Assembly: GCA_030691505.1 (NCBI GenBank)
Contig: JAUYEG010000057.1
Span: forward strand, 1 to 42,398
DNA: 42,398 bases
Origin: Bacillota bacterium
Lineage (GTDB): Bacteria > Bacillota > Sulfobacillia > JAUYEG01
Reading direction: 5' to 3'
Part shown: positions 20,501 to 28,474 of the stretch, one piece after another
How positions within the stretch are numbered: the first letter of the stretch is position 1
How the letters are laid out: every line of letters begins with the position of its first letter
Notes under the pieces: model-generated
Databases searched by the model: none
The model's input: only the letters and a program-made list of their open reading frames with translations
What the model was told of the DNA's origin: nothing
Position numbers and translations under genes: made by a program

Positions 20501-20509
20501 TGGTATGAT
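20501..20509 (+). promoter_or_regulatory. Extended -10 promoter for the nuclease-like gene
   Basis: TGGTATGAT is a good extended -10 (TGn plus TATGAT) 44 bases before the GTG start. No clear -35 is visible at the right distance. The rest of 20351-20553 holds a GTCCGTACGGAC palindrome (20416-20427) and no gene. Confidence 0.5.
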
Positions 20510-20553
20510 GTGGTAATAGCAGGGCATGGCAATCGGAGGGGGTTTGGGCCGCC

Positions 20554-21318
20554 GTGCAGCTTGCGGAACAGATTCTTAAACACCTCATGGACGATAAGAG
20601 GCTGGGCTATAGGGACCGTTCGGCGTATCTGTGGGTGCTGGTATGCCGCCCTGAGAGCATCCGGGAGCTGGCAAGACAGACCGGGATGTCCCGGGGACAG
20701 GCGACCGCGGCGTGTCGCAGGCTAGATCAATTCAAGTGGTTTCGACTAGAGGAAGTCGGTAAGGCGCAACCGCGGCAGCGTCCAGTGCCGCTGGTGCCGA
20801 TTGAGTGCCAGCTCGCACTGGCGCGCGAGCTTGAACGAGAGTATGAGTTGGTTCCGAAGAAAGGCGAGTTTCTGATGAAACGCCATCTCGACATGTGGGT
20901 GTGCAGTCGGCGGTTTGTGGACAACGCTCGCCCTGACTTCCTCACCAATCCGAAGACGGGGGTCCCTCTTGAGTATGATCGCTACTACTTTGAGGAGCAT
21001 GTGGCGTTCGAATTCAACGGTCCGCAGCACTACGGCACTACGTCGGAGTTTGCGGATGACGAGGCAGTCAAAGACCAGCAGGCCAGGGACGCCATGAAGC
21101 AGGGCCTTAGTGTTCGGGCTGGAGTCAAGCTCATTACGGTCACCCCAGGCGACCTGCGGCAGGGCCAGTTTGAGAAGCTCCTGCCGGCGGGCATTGCACT
21201 TAACCCAGTGGATACAAGTGGTCCGTACTATCAGACGCTGATCCGGATCAGCACTGCGTACGCAGCCAAGACCGCGAGGCAGGCGCCTGCCGCGAGTGGC
21301 GTTGGCGGAAAGAAGTAG
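20554..21318 (+). CDS. Winged-HTH plus PD-(D/E)XK/VSR-like nuclease-domain protein
   Basis: I do not recognise a named family. Residues about 34-65 look like a helix-turn-helix (SIRELARQTGMSRGQATAACRRLDQF). Residues about 125-200 resemble a small restriction-type or EDxHD/VSR nuclease core: D128 in ARPDFL, E153 and H159 in AFEFNGPQHY, then KDQQARDAMKQGL and a beta strand VKLITVTPGDL. The GTG start has GGAGGGGG about 11 bases upstream; no other good start exists. The sequence is visibly less GC-rich than its neighbours and sits inside the purine operon, between purH and purD, with its own promoter-like site. This points to acquired DNA. DNA cleavage is inference; it could instead be a regulator with a decayed nuclease fold. 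Confidence 0.72.
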   Translation: MQLAEQILKHLMDDKRLGYRDRSAYLWVLVCRPESIRELARQTGMSRGQATAACRRLDQFKWFRLEEVGKAQPRQRPVPLVPIECQLALARELEREYELVPKKGEFLMKRHLDMWVCSRRFVDNARPDFLTNPKTGVPLEYDRYYFEEHVAFEFNGPQHYGTTSEFADDEAVKDQQARDAMKQGLSVRAGVKLITVTPGDLRQGQFEKLLPAGIALNPVDTSGPYYQTLIRISTAYAAKTARQAPAASGVGGKK

Positions 21319-21342
21319 GACAGCGGTAGGGGCATCAGCGGG

Positions 21343-21561
21343 TGTGGCCTTCACACGACCGGGGCGGCTGAGGTAGAGGCCTGGGTGGTCTCAATCAGTG
21401 CCACCAAAGCGCTGAGCCAGCCAGCAGCGGGCCACAACCCGCCTGTGATGGCCCGCAGACGACCAGGTGACCCTGGAAGGTGGCTCGCAGGGGGCCGGGC
21501 GGTCAGCAGCGGACCACCGGACCGAGGGCGGTGGCCCTGAAACAGGCCACTAGAACCCGGA
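21343..21561 (+). repeat. Tandem structured repeat, copy 1 (219 bp)
   Basis: The first of two head-to-tail copies with a 219-bp period, about 92% identical. It can form a GTGTG/CACAC hairpin at its 5' end, a GCGGGCC/GGCCCGC helix (21427-21433 with 21450-21456), a CCAGG-TGAC-CCTGG hairpin, and a 7-bp long-range pairing of GGTGGTC with GACCACC. No open frame makes sense of it. The transcribed strand is assumed to be the pur strand. Confidence 0.75.
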
Positions 21562-21780
21562 TGTGGCCTTCACACGACCGGGGCGGCTGAGGTTAGGGCC
21601 TGGGTGGTCTCAATCAGGGCCACCAAAGCGCTGACCCGGCCAGCAGCAGGCCACAACTCGCCTGTGATGGCCTGCAGACGACCAGGTGACCCTAGAAAGT
21701 GGCTCGCAGGAGGCCGGGCGGTCAGCAGCGGACCACCGGACCCAGAGCGGTGGCCCTGAAACAGACCACCGAAGAACCTC
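21562..21780 (+). repeat. Tandem structured repeat, copy 2 (219 bp)
   Basis: The second copy. Its central helix is GCAGGCC (21646-21652) with GGCCTGC (21669-21675): relative to copy 1 a G-C pair has become A-U by two matched changes, so pairing is kept. The GGTGGTC/GACCACC helix is identical; the CCAGG hairpin has lost one pair. Identity to copy 1 fades over the last 15 or so bases. It ends about 60 bases before purD and so would form most of its leader. Confidence 0.75.
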
Positions 21781-21785
21781 GAAGG

Positions 21786-21810
21786 TGGCCGTCCTGCGGC
21801 CAGTACGGCC
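21786..21810 (+). other. Hairpin just before purD
   Basis: GGCCGT and ACGGCC pair around a 12-nt stretch, about 15 bases before the purD Shine-Dalgarno GGAGGGG (21824-21830). It could be part of a leader control structure; no T-run follows. Confidence 0.4.
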
Positions 21811-21838
21811 CGGCTCTGATATTGGAGGGGATCTGTTC

Positions 21839-23191
21839 ATGAAAGTCCTCGTCCTGGGCGGCGGCGGGCGCGAGCATGCCCTCGCCTGGAGGCTGCGTGC
21901 CGACCCCGCCGTTCGTGAGGTCCACTGCGCGCCAGGTAACCCCGGCATTGAGGCGGTGGCGACATGCCATCCCGGCACCGATCCGCGTGACCCGGCGGCG
22001 GTCACGGCGCTGGCAGCGTCAATCCACGCCGACCTGGTCGTTGTCGGCCCCGAGGAACCGCTGGTCCGGGGGGTGGCTGATGCGCTGACCGCCGCGGGGC
22101 GCCGCGTATTCGGGCCGACCCAGCGAGCCGCCGAGATCGAGAGCAGCAAGACCTTCGCGAAAGCGTTGCTCGCCCGCTGTGGCATCCCGACCGCCCAGTA
22201 TGCCGCGTTCGATGCGTGGTTGGAGGCGGAGAGGTTTATCCGGCGACACGGCGCGCCCCTGGTCGTGAAGGCCGACGGGCTTTTCGCCGGCAAGGGTGTC
22301 GTCATCGCCGAAACCACCGAGCAAGCCCTGACCGCCGCCCGCGATATGCTCGCCGAGGGCATGTACGGTGCCGCCGGCCGCCGCATCGTGATCGAGGAGT
22401 TCATGACCGGCCCGGAGCTGAGCATGATATGTCTCGCCGACGGGTGCGACGTGCTGACGCTGGCCCCGTCGCAGGATCACAAGAAGGCCTACGACGGCGA
22501 CTGCGGTCCTAATACCGGCGGCATGGGGGCCTACAGCCCGGTGCCGCTCTGCCCACCCGAACTTGCCGCGCAGGTTGAAAGGGACGTGCTGCGCCCCGTG
22601 ATCGAGGCCCTGGCGGAGGACGGCCGCGAGTACCGCGGTACGCTTTATGCAGGCCTGATGCTTACCGCCGCCGGCCTCCGGGTGCTGGAGTTCAACGCCC
22701 GGTTGGGCGATCCGGAGGCCCAGGTGATCCTGCCGCGCTTGCGCGGCCCGTTTGCTCATGTCCTGCTTGCCGCCGCCGAGGGGGACCTCGGGCCGGTGCG
22801 CCGCGCTATCAGCTGGGACGAGCGCGCCGCCGCCTGCGTCGTCATGGCCTCCCCGGGGTATCCCGGCAGCTACCCAAAGGGGATCGAGCTCGGCGGGCTG
22901 GCAGAGGCCGAGGCTGAGGCTGAGGCGGGGGCAGAGCCCGGTGCCCGCGCGCAACCACAAGCTAGCGGCGGCGACGTTGTCATCTTCCACGCCGGAACCG
23001 CCCGCGACCCGCAGGGACGCCTGGTCACCTCCGGCGGCCGGGTCCTAGGCGTGACTGCCCTGGCACACGGGCTCCCCCGTGCCGTAGACCTGGCCTACCG
23101 CGCCGTCAGGAAGGTCCGTTTTCCGGGCGCGCATTTCCGCCGTGATATCGGTGTAAAAGCTATCATGGGAGGTGGCCTGTCTGGCCGCTGA
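21839..23191 (+). CDS. purD: Phosphoribosylamine-glycine ligase PurD
   Basis: An ATP-grasp enzyme joining glycine to phosphoribosylamine (GAR synthesis). The N-terminal VLVLGGGGREHALAW, the ATP-grasp segments PLVVKADGLFAGKGVVIAET and QDHKKAYDGDCGPNTGGMGAYSP, and EFNARLGDPEAQVILPRL are complete. ATG 21839 lies 8 bases after GGAGGGG, although the frame is open further upstream. A Glu/Ala then Gly/Pro/Gln-rich insert (about residues 355-377) enlarges the C-terminal domain; length is 450 against about 425. In Bacillus purD directly follows purH; here about 1.5 kb of foreign-looking DNA separates them. Confidence 0.97.
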   Translation: MKVLVLGGGGREHALAWRLRADPAVREVHCAPGNPGIEAVATCHPGTDPRDPAAVTALAASIHADLVVVGPEEPLVRGVADALTAAGRRVFGPTQRAAEIESSKTFAKALLARCGIPTAQYAAFDAWLEAERFIRRHGAPLVVKADGLFAGKGVVIAETTEQALTAARDMLAEGMYGAAGRRIVIEEFMTGPELSMICLADGCDVLTLAPSQDHKKAYDGDCGPNTGGMGAYSPVPLCPPELAAQVERDVLRPVIEALAEDGREYRGTLYAGLMLTAAGLRVLEFNARLGDPEAQVILPRLRGPFAHVLLAAAEGDLGPVRRAISWDERAAACVVMASPGYPGSYPKGIELGGLAEAEAEAEAGAEPGARAQPQASGGDVVIFHAGTARDPQGRLVTSGGRVLGVTALAHGLPRAVDLAYRAVRKVRFPGAHFRRDIGVKAIMGGGLSGR

Positions 23192-23723
23192 CACGAAGCG
23201 CACGGGCGATTCCGGCGCCGCCGCCGCAGCGCCCGCCACCGGTACGGACCGGTTGCGCCTGCTCACCCGCACGGCGATGATCGCGGGACTGTATGCCGCC
23301 CTGACCGTGCTGCTCGCGCCGATTAGCTACGGGCCGCTGCAGGTACGGGTGGCGGAGGCTCTGACGGTACTGCCGTTCGTGTCGCCGGCGGCCGTGCCGG
23401 GGCTTTTCCTTGGATGTGTTGTGGCCAATCTGTGGGGAGGCCTGGGGTGGCAGGACGTGGTCTTCGGCAGCCTGGCGACGCTGCTCGCCGCGCTAACGAC
23501 ACGGTGGCTTGGGCAGACCCACCGCCCGGCCTTCCTCGCGCCCCTGCCGCCGGTTGTTTTTAACGCCCTCATCGTGCCGGCGTACCTGCACGTGCTTTTT
23601 GCGCTGCCGTACTGGCTTACAGCTGGCCAGGTTCTGTTAGGCCAGGTTGTGGCCTGCTACGCCTTGGGCTACCCGCTGCTGTTGCTGCTTTTGCGGGGCG
23701 GACTGGCCCAGCGTTGGCGCTGA
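23172..23723 (+). CDS. queT: QueT-family transporter (ECF substrate-binding component)
   Basis: The protein has about five to six hydrophobic segments and the QueT-like signature of MIAGLYAALTVLLAPISYGPLQVRVAEALTVLPF (residues about 36-69) followed by a GLFLGCVVANLWGG segment. QueT proteins are S components of energy-coupling-factor transporters, assigned to queuosine precursors. The start is uncertain: GTG 23172 overlaps both purD (20 bases) and its own GGGAGG, and a TTG near 23252 is a possible shorter start. The 3' end overlaps the convergent helicase-associated gene by 107 bases. Substrate is inferred from the family only. Confidence 0.8.
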   Translation: MACLAADTKRTGDSGAAAAAPATGTDRLRLLTRTAMIAGLYAALTVLLAPISYGPLQVRVAEALTVLPFVSPAAVPGLFLGCVVANLWGGLGWQDVVFGSLATLLAALTTRWLGQTHRPAFLAPLPPVVFNALIVPAYLHVLFALPYWLTAGQVLLGQVVACYALGYPLLLLLLRGGLAQRWR

Positions 23724-25449
23724 CCGTGTCTGTGCCCAGGCCCGGCCGGTCGGCGACCTCGTCATCCAGACCTTCGCCGCGCTCTTCGATGCTCTCTCCG
23801 CCGGCGCTGCCGCGGCCTCGCTCGATGCCATCGCCGCCGCCGCGGGCGATGCGCTCTCCGCCGGCGTCGCCGCCTAGAGGGCGGACCCCCGGCGCAGGCA
23901 TGTAGCCCTCTTCTTCCAGCACGGTCATCAGCTGCTCGTGGTCGCGCCGGTCCACGACCAGCACGGTCGGCGAAAGGCGCCCGCGCACATACCGGCCCAC
24001 GCTGCTTGAGGCGGCCAGCTCGTCGGCAAGCGCCGGCGTATCGCAGTGCAGAACAAATGCCTTGGCGAACCACAGCCGACCGTATGCCGCGGGCCAGTCA
24101 CGGATGGAGAAGGAGACGTTCTGCGGCAACTCGTTGAGCGAGTGCTCTTCGAGCAGGGCGGCCAACTCCTCGGGACGCCGCCCCAAGGTCAGGGCCCGGT
24201 ACACCGTCGCCCTGGTCAGCCGGTAGACCATCATCCAGTCCGGTTTTTCCAGATCGGCGCACTCCTCGATGCGCCAGAGGAGGTCCGTGTCGAGCCGCGA
24301 GGGGACGAGCAACTCGAAGTTGGGCTGCACGAAGAACCTGCGCTCCGTCGTCACCTCGTCCACCGGCTCGCCGCCCGTCAGCAGCGAACGGCCCATGCGG
24401 GTCAGGCGGCAGACCTGGCTGTCGCCGGCCTTGCCCAGCACCAGCATCCCCTGCAGCACGAGGTGACGTATCACCCGCTGGCCCAGCCGGTGCCGCAGCG
24501 AGCCGCGGTAGAGGTCCGAGGCCATCGGCTCGAGCTCGCGGAACAGCGCCCCCAGATCAACCCAGGTTCCCGCCGGCAGCGAAAGCAACACCGACAGCAC
24601 AGCCTGCACGTCCAGGTCCCAGGCCAGCCGCGCGTCGCGCCAAAACGACAGCAGGTCGCGTCGGCGGTCCCAGACCGACGCCTCCATCCACGGCCGGGCG
24701 TCGGCGGTCGGGACCAGCGCACCGTCCTCGAGCTCGGCCAGGCCCCGCCCGCGGCAGTAGTTCAGGACGAAATCGAGCGGCTCCGGATGTGCCGGCTGCG
24801 GTACCCCCTCGCCGTTTTCCTCCTCAGCCGGCTCTTCCTGGCCCTGGCCCATGATCTGCAGCAGGCGCCGCTGCGTGCGGCGGTAGATGGTTCCGGCCTG
24901 GGTAAGCTCGACACGCGTCTTTCTGCAGTACGAAAGGAACTGGCACACCCAGCGGAGCAGCGCGTACGGGTCGGTGGCCTCCTCGCGGACGCCGTCCGCC
25001 GTTGCCGCCGCCGCCGGATCGAGCGCCACCCTATTGAGCAATTCCCGTCCAAAAAGCAACGCGAGCAGAGCCTGCAGGTCACCGGGGATGAGATAGTGCT
25101 GCCGGTAGTGGAAACGGCTCACGAACACCAGCCCGCGGCCCATCAGTGTGGCGACGACCTGCGCCCCGTTGCGCCGCCGCCGCCCCGTGACCTGGTTGAT
25201 GCGCTGGTGGCACTGCTCCATGACGATGCCGCGGCCGCCGCCCGCGAAGGTGATGACCTGGAGCGCGGCCCGCTCTGCGTCGTCAAGCGCGCCGACCGTT
25301 CGGGCCAGGACCTCCGGGGTCTTGAGATGCTCCGCCAGGCTCGCCGCAAGGTCCGCATGCCCGAGCGCCGTCGCGGGCAACGCAAGCTGCCTGGCCAGTC
25401 CGCGCAGGTAGGCCAGGGGTTCGCCCGCAAGGCAATCGGCCAGGTTCAT
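23617..25449 (-). CDS. Helicase-associated domain protein, partner of the XPB helicase
   Basis: A 610-residue protein whose middle and C-terminal parts (FFVQPNFELLVPSRLDTDLLWRIEECADLE, MVYRLTRATVYRALTLGRRPEELAALLEEHS) match the helicase-associated (XPB/Ssl2 N-terminal-like) proteins encoded beside bacterial XPB helicases, best known in Actinobacteria. Its ATG overlaps the stop of the XPB gene by 4 bases, so the pair is translationally coupled and probably forms a complex. The last 90 residues are Gly/Glu/Arg-rich, lack similarity to the core, and lie antisense to the end of queT. The molecular role, perhaps regulation or targeting of the helicase, is inference. Confidence 0.8.
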   Translation of the reverse strand: MNLADCLAGEPLAYLRGLARQLALPATALGHADLAASLAEHLKTPEVLARTVGALDDAERAALQVITFAGGGRGIVMEQCHQRINQVTGRRRRNGAQVVATLMGRGLVFVSRFHYRQHYLIPGDLQALLALLFGRELLNRVALDPAAAATADGVREEATDPYALLRWVCQFLSYCRKTRVELTQAGTIYRRTQRRLLQIMGQGQEEPAEEENGEGVPQPAHPEPLDFVLNYCRGRGLAELEDGALVPTADARPWMEASVWDRRRDLLSFWRDARLAWDLDVQAVLSVLLSLPAGTWVDLGALFRELEPMASDLYRGSLRHRLGQRVIRHLVLQGMLVLGKAGDSQVCRLTRMGRSLLTGGEPVDEVTTERRFFVQPNFELLVPSRLDTDLLWRIEECADLEKPDWMMVYRLTRATVYRALTLGRRPEELAALLEEHSLNELPQNVSFSIRDWPAAYGRLWFAKAFVLHCDTPALADELAASSSVGRYVRGRLSPTVLVVDRRDHEQLMTVLEEEGYMPAPGVRPLGGDAGGERIARGGGDGIERGRGSAGGESIEERGEGLDDEVADRPGLGTDTVSANAGPVRPAKAATAAGSPRRSRPQPGLTEPGQL

Positions 25450-27278
25450 GGGCCGCGCCCAGCCTTGCCACCGTTATTGGAGCCGTTGGCGGAGCCGTTG
25501 CTGGCGCCCTGATCGGCTCCGTGTGCACCCGCAGCCACCGTGGGCGGCGCGGACGCGACCCGCCCGCTGCTTTCCGCCGCAGCGGCAAGCACCCCCGGCA
25601 GGTCCGCGGCGTCCAAAATGCGGTAATCATAGCCCTGCTCGGTCAGGAAGAGTTGCCGCTTGGCGGCAAACCACTGGTCCTTGCTCTCCCTTGTGACCAG
25701 CGAGTAGAAACGCGCCGGACGTCCGTCGGCCTTGGGCCGCAGTACCCGCCCGAGCCGCTGGGCCTCCTCCTGCCGCGAGCCGAACGTTCCGGATATCTGC
25801 ACGGCCACGTTGGCCTCCGGCAGGTCCACGGCGAAATTGGCGACCTTGGACACCACCAGAAGCCGCACCCGGCCGGCGCGAAAGTCGTCGTAAAGCCTCT
25901 CCCGTTCCAGGTTGGGCGTGCGGCCGGTGATGAGCGGGGCGCCGAGCACCCGGGCGGCCTCGTGCAGCTGGTCGAGATACTGGCCCATCACCAGCACCCG
26001 ATCGGCCCGGTGGGCCGCCACGAGCGCGCCGAGCAGGTCGAGCTTGCCGGGGTTCTCCGACGCGACCCGAAACTTCTCGCGCTCTGACGCGACCGCGTAA
26101 TCCAGGCGCGCGCCCGGCGGCAGGTCGAGACGGACCTCAAAGCATTCCGCCTCCGCGATCCACCCCTGGCGCTCGAGCACCTTCCACGGGACGTCGTACT
26201 TCTTGGGGCCGATCAGGGTAAAGACGTCCGTCTCCAGCCCGTCCTCGCGCACGAGCGTCGCCGTAAGGCCGAGCCGCCGCCGCGCCTGGATCTCGGCGGT
26301 AATCCGGAACACCGGGGCGGGCAGCAGGTGCACCTCGTCGTAGATGATGAGGCCCCAATCGCGCGCCGTGAACACGCCGAAATGGGGAAACTCCCCTTCG
26401 CGGCTCTGGCGGTGGCACAGGATTTGGTACGTAGCGAGCGTCACCGGGCGGATCTCCTTGGCTTCCCCGCTGTACTCGCCGATCTGGTCCGCGGTCAGGT
26501 TGGTCTTGTCCAGGATCTCGTCGCGCCACTGGCGCAGGGCCACGATGTTGGTGCCAAGGATGAGCGTCTGCACGCCGAGGCGGGCCATGGCGGCCAGCCC
26601 GATCACGGTCTTACCCGCGCCGCACGGCAGCACGATGACGCCCGAGCCGCCCGCCGGTCCGCCGCCCGCCCAGAACGTGTCCACCGCCTCGCGCTGGTAG
26701 TCCCGCAGTTGAAAGGGCCGGCCGGCGGCCGTCGCCGTCGACCGCAGGCGCACGGACAGCGGCTGACCGCGCACGTAGCCGGCCAGGTCCTCGACCGGAT
26801 ACCCTTGCCGGATAACGGCCTGCTTGACATGGCCGCGGTGCCCGTCCCGGACCATGAGATAGGTTTCGGCCGGGCTCCCGGCAAGGTGGCGGCGCACGGA
26901 CTCGGTATGCCAGAGCTGCGTCAGGAGGATCGGGTCGTCGCTCTCCAGCACCAGCATGCCCTCGCGGCTGACGAGGCGCAGCCGACCGTACCGGCCCATG
27001 TACTCCACTGCCTCGCGGCGGATGTTGTCGGGCACCGGGTAGCGCGACAGGCTCGCCAAACCGGAGACCACATCGCCCGGTTCGAGTCCCGCAGCCGCGG
27101 CATTCCAGAGGGAGATCGGCGTGATGCGGTAGGTGTGGACGTGCTCCGGGCTCTTTTCAAGCTCGGCGAAACGCAGCAGGAAGTCGCGAGCCTCCTCGAA
27201 CGCGGGGTTGTCCACCTCGAGGAGGATCGACCGGTCGCTCTGGACGATCACCGGCCGGCGCGGTCCCGCCTCCGCCAC
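25446..27278 (-). CDS. xpb: XPB/Ssl2-type DNA repair helicase
   Basis: A superfamily 2 DNA helicase of the XPB type. The N-terminal damage-recognition-like region precedes the motor. Walker A is GAGKT at 220-224, the Walker B/DEAH box reads DEVH at 314-317, motif III TAT is followed by the XPB-specific RED motif (344-346), and motif VI is QRLGRVLRP (507-515). A Ser/Asn/Gly-rich tail ends the 610 residues. GTG start after AAAGGGGTG on the minus strand. It is first in a two-gene operon with the helicase-associated protein. Bacterial XPB is patchily distributed; a role in nucleotide excision repair or transcription-coupled DNA opening is inferred from family members. Confidence 0.93.
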   Translation of the reverse strand: MAEAGPRRPVIVQSDRSILLEVDNPAFEEARDFLLRFAELEKSPEHVHTYRITPISLWNAAAAGLEPGDVVSGLASLSRYPVPDNIRREAVEYMGRYGRLRLVSREGMLVLESDDPILLTQLWHTESVRRHLAGSPAETYLMVRDGHRGHVKQAVIRQGYPVEDLAGYVRGQPLSVRLRSTATAAGRPFQLRDYQREAVDTFWAGGGPAGGSGVIVLPCGAGKTVIGLAAMARLGVQTLILGTNIVALRQWRDEILDKTNLTADQIGEYSGEAKEIRPVTLATYQILCHRQSREGEFPHFGVFTARDWGLIIYDEVHLLPAPVFRITAEIQARRRLGLTATLVREDGLETDVFTLIGPKKYDVPWKVLERQGWIAEAECFEVRLDLPPGARLDYAVASEREKFRVASENPGKLDLLGALVAAHRADRVLVMGQYLDQLHEAARVLGAPLITGRTPNLERERLYDDFRAGRVRLLVVSKVANFAVDLPEANVAVQISGTFGSRQEEAQRLGRVLRPKADGRPARFYSLVTRESKDQWFAAKRQLFLTEQGYDYRILDAADLPGVLAAAAESSGRVASAPPTVAAGAHGADQGASNGSANGSNNGGKAGRGP

Positions 27279-27406
27279 AATGTCACCCCTTTCACAAACG
27301 CGAGCTAAGGGTGCCTAATCTTTACTAGTATTCGCTAATCCCCGCCGCTGTCCTGCACAAGTGGCCATCAATGCTTTGCTGATGCCCGCGGGGCCAAATT
27401 CCGCCC

Positions 27407-27640
27407 GTGGCGGCTACCCAGTTGAGGTTGTTTGATGGGTTGGGCAGGATTGCCCGGTATCTGGCGCTCCCTCACGCCCTGACCTTGATTGCCTTATCCT
27501 GCCTCGTCCCGGTCGGCATTCCCCCAGCCGTCATGGGCCCTCATCACGCCTCGGCGGCCGAGAACCTGACGGCCCTGTCTGTTGCTGCTATGATGGTGGT
27601 GCTTGGAGTCTTCCCACACAAGCGCTGGAGCAGGTATTAG
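27407..27640 (+). CDS. Possible small membrane or exported protein
   Basis: A 77-residue frame with two hydrophobic stretches (ALTLIALSCLVPVGIPPAV and LTALSVAAMMVVLGVF) and a basic end (PHKRWSRY). It lies 80 bases before a sortase gene. The shape, a signal-like segment, a short exposed piece, then a hydrophobic segment with a positive tail, recalls a small sortase substrate, but no LPxTG-like pentapeptide is convincing. The GTG start has no clear Shine-Dalgarno. It may not be a real gene. Confidence 0.35.
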   Translation: MAATQLRLFDGLGRIARYLALPHALTLIALSCLVPVGIPPAVMGPHHASAAENLTALSVAAMMVVLGVFPHKRWSRY

Positions 27641-27671
27641 CGTGCAAAGCCGGGAGCCCGGGCAGAGGTCA

Positions 27672-27695
27672 GGGTCCGGCCGCAAGGCCGGGCCC
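27672..27695 (+). other. GNRA-capped hairpin before the sortase gene
   Basis: GGGTCCGGCC and GGCCGGGCCC form a 10-bp stem (one T-G wobble) with a GCAA tetraloop. No T-run follows. It sits shortly before the sortase ribosome-binding site and may be an attenuator or an RNA-stabilising element. Confidence 0.5.
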
Positions 27696-27720
27696 CAAGT
27701 GTAACGGAAGGAGCCTGCGT

Positions 27721-28422
27721 TTGAGACGCATGGGGCAGAAACAGAACACCTGGGATATTGCACGGCGCTGGCTGAGCACGGCGCTCATCGCTGTCGGCCT
27801 GGCGCTCGCGCTGTCTACCGCGGCCGGGCTGGCCCATGCCCGCATCTACGATGAGCTTGTTGCTCGCGGGATTATCCACCTTGAAAGCGAACCTGCTCTG
27901 GAGACTGGTAACCAGCCAGGGGTCCCTGGGACCGATCCCTCAGGAATAGACCCTGGGACGGCTGACCCCGGAAACCCCAAACCGGGCGGCACCGACAACC
28001 CGCCCCCTGTCTGGCGGATCTACATCCCCAAGATCAGGGTCGCCATGGTGCTGATACACGGCATCACGGCCAAAGCGCTTGAGCAGGGACCGGGAGTCTA
28101 TCCACAGGGCGCCATACCCGGTGAGCCTGGCAACCTGTCCATTGCTGGCCACCGCAATGCCTACGGATCTCCATTCTGGTACCTTGACCGGCTGGTCGCT
28201 GGGGATGAGATATACATCACTGTGGGGGAAACGGCGTTTCTTTACCGGATGGAGCGATCGTTCGTAGTTGAACCGACGGACTGGACCGTGATCGCACCCA
28301 CCGAGTATGATGCTATCACCCTGACCACATGCCATCCGCTGGGGAGCACGACGCACCGGCTGATCGTCCGGGGCCGCCTTGTGGGGGTTCAGGATTCGCT
28401 GCCACGCAGTATCTCTCGCTAG
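27721..28422 (+). CDS. Sortase (class D/E-like)
   Basis: A membrane-anchored transpeptidase that joins sorting-signal proteins to the cell wall or to each other. The catalytic triad is visible: H144 (IAGHRNAYGSPF), C204 (LTLTTCHPLGS) and R213 (THRLIVRGR). Residues about 17-40 are a signal anchor. A Pro/Gly/Asp/Thr-rich linker (about 60-96) separates it from the beta-barrel domain. TTG 27721 follows GGAAGGAG. No protein in the window has a clear C-terminal sorting signal, so its substrates are elsewhere or unusual. Confidence 0.92.
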   Translation: MRRMGQKQNTWDIARRWLSTALIAVGLALALSTAAGLAHARIYDELVARGIIHLESEPALETGNQPGVPGTDPSGIDPGTADPGNPKPGGTDNPPPVWRIYIPKIRVAMVLIHGITAKALEQGPGVYPQGAIPGEPGNLSIAGHRNAYGSPFWYLDRLVAGDEIYITVGETAFLYRMERSFVVEPTDWTVIAPTEYDAITLTTCHPLGSTTHRLIVRGRLVGVQDSLPRSISR

Positions 28423-28474
28423 CGCACCAGTGCCAGCTGATATCCCTGACACGAGCCTCGCCGCCGTCCGGTTT

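Noticed and set aside
21319-21838. T-box, glycine or ZTP riboswitch as identity of the tandem repeats
   Set aside because: No T-box AGGGTGGNACCGCG, glycine-aptamer core or ZTP core could be found in either copy.
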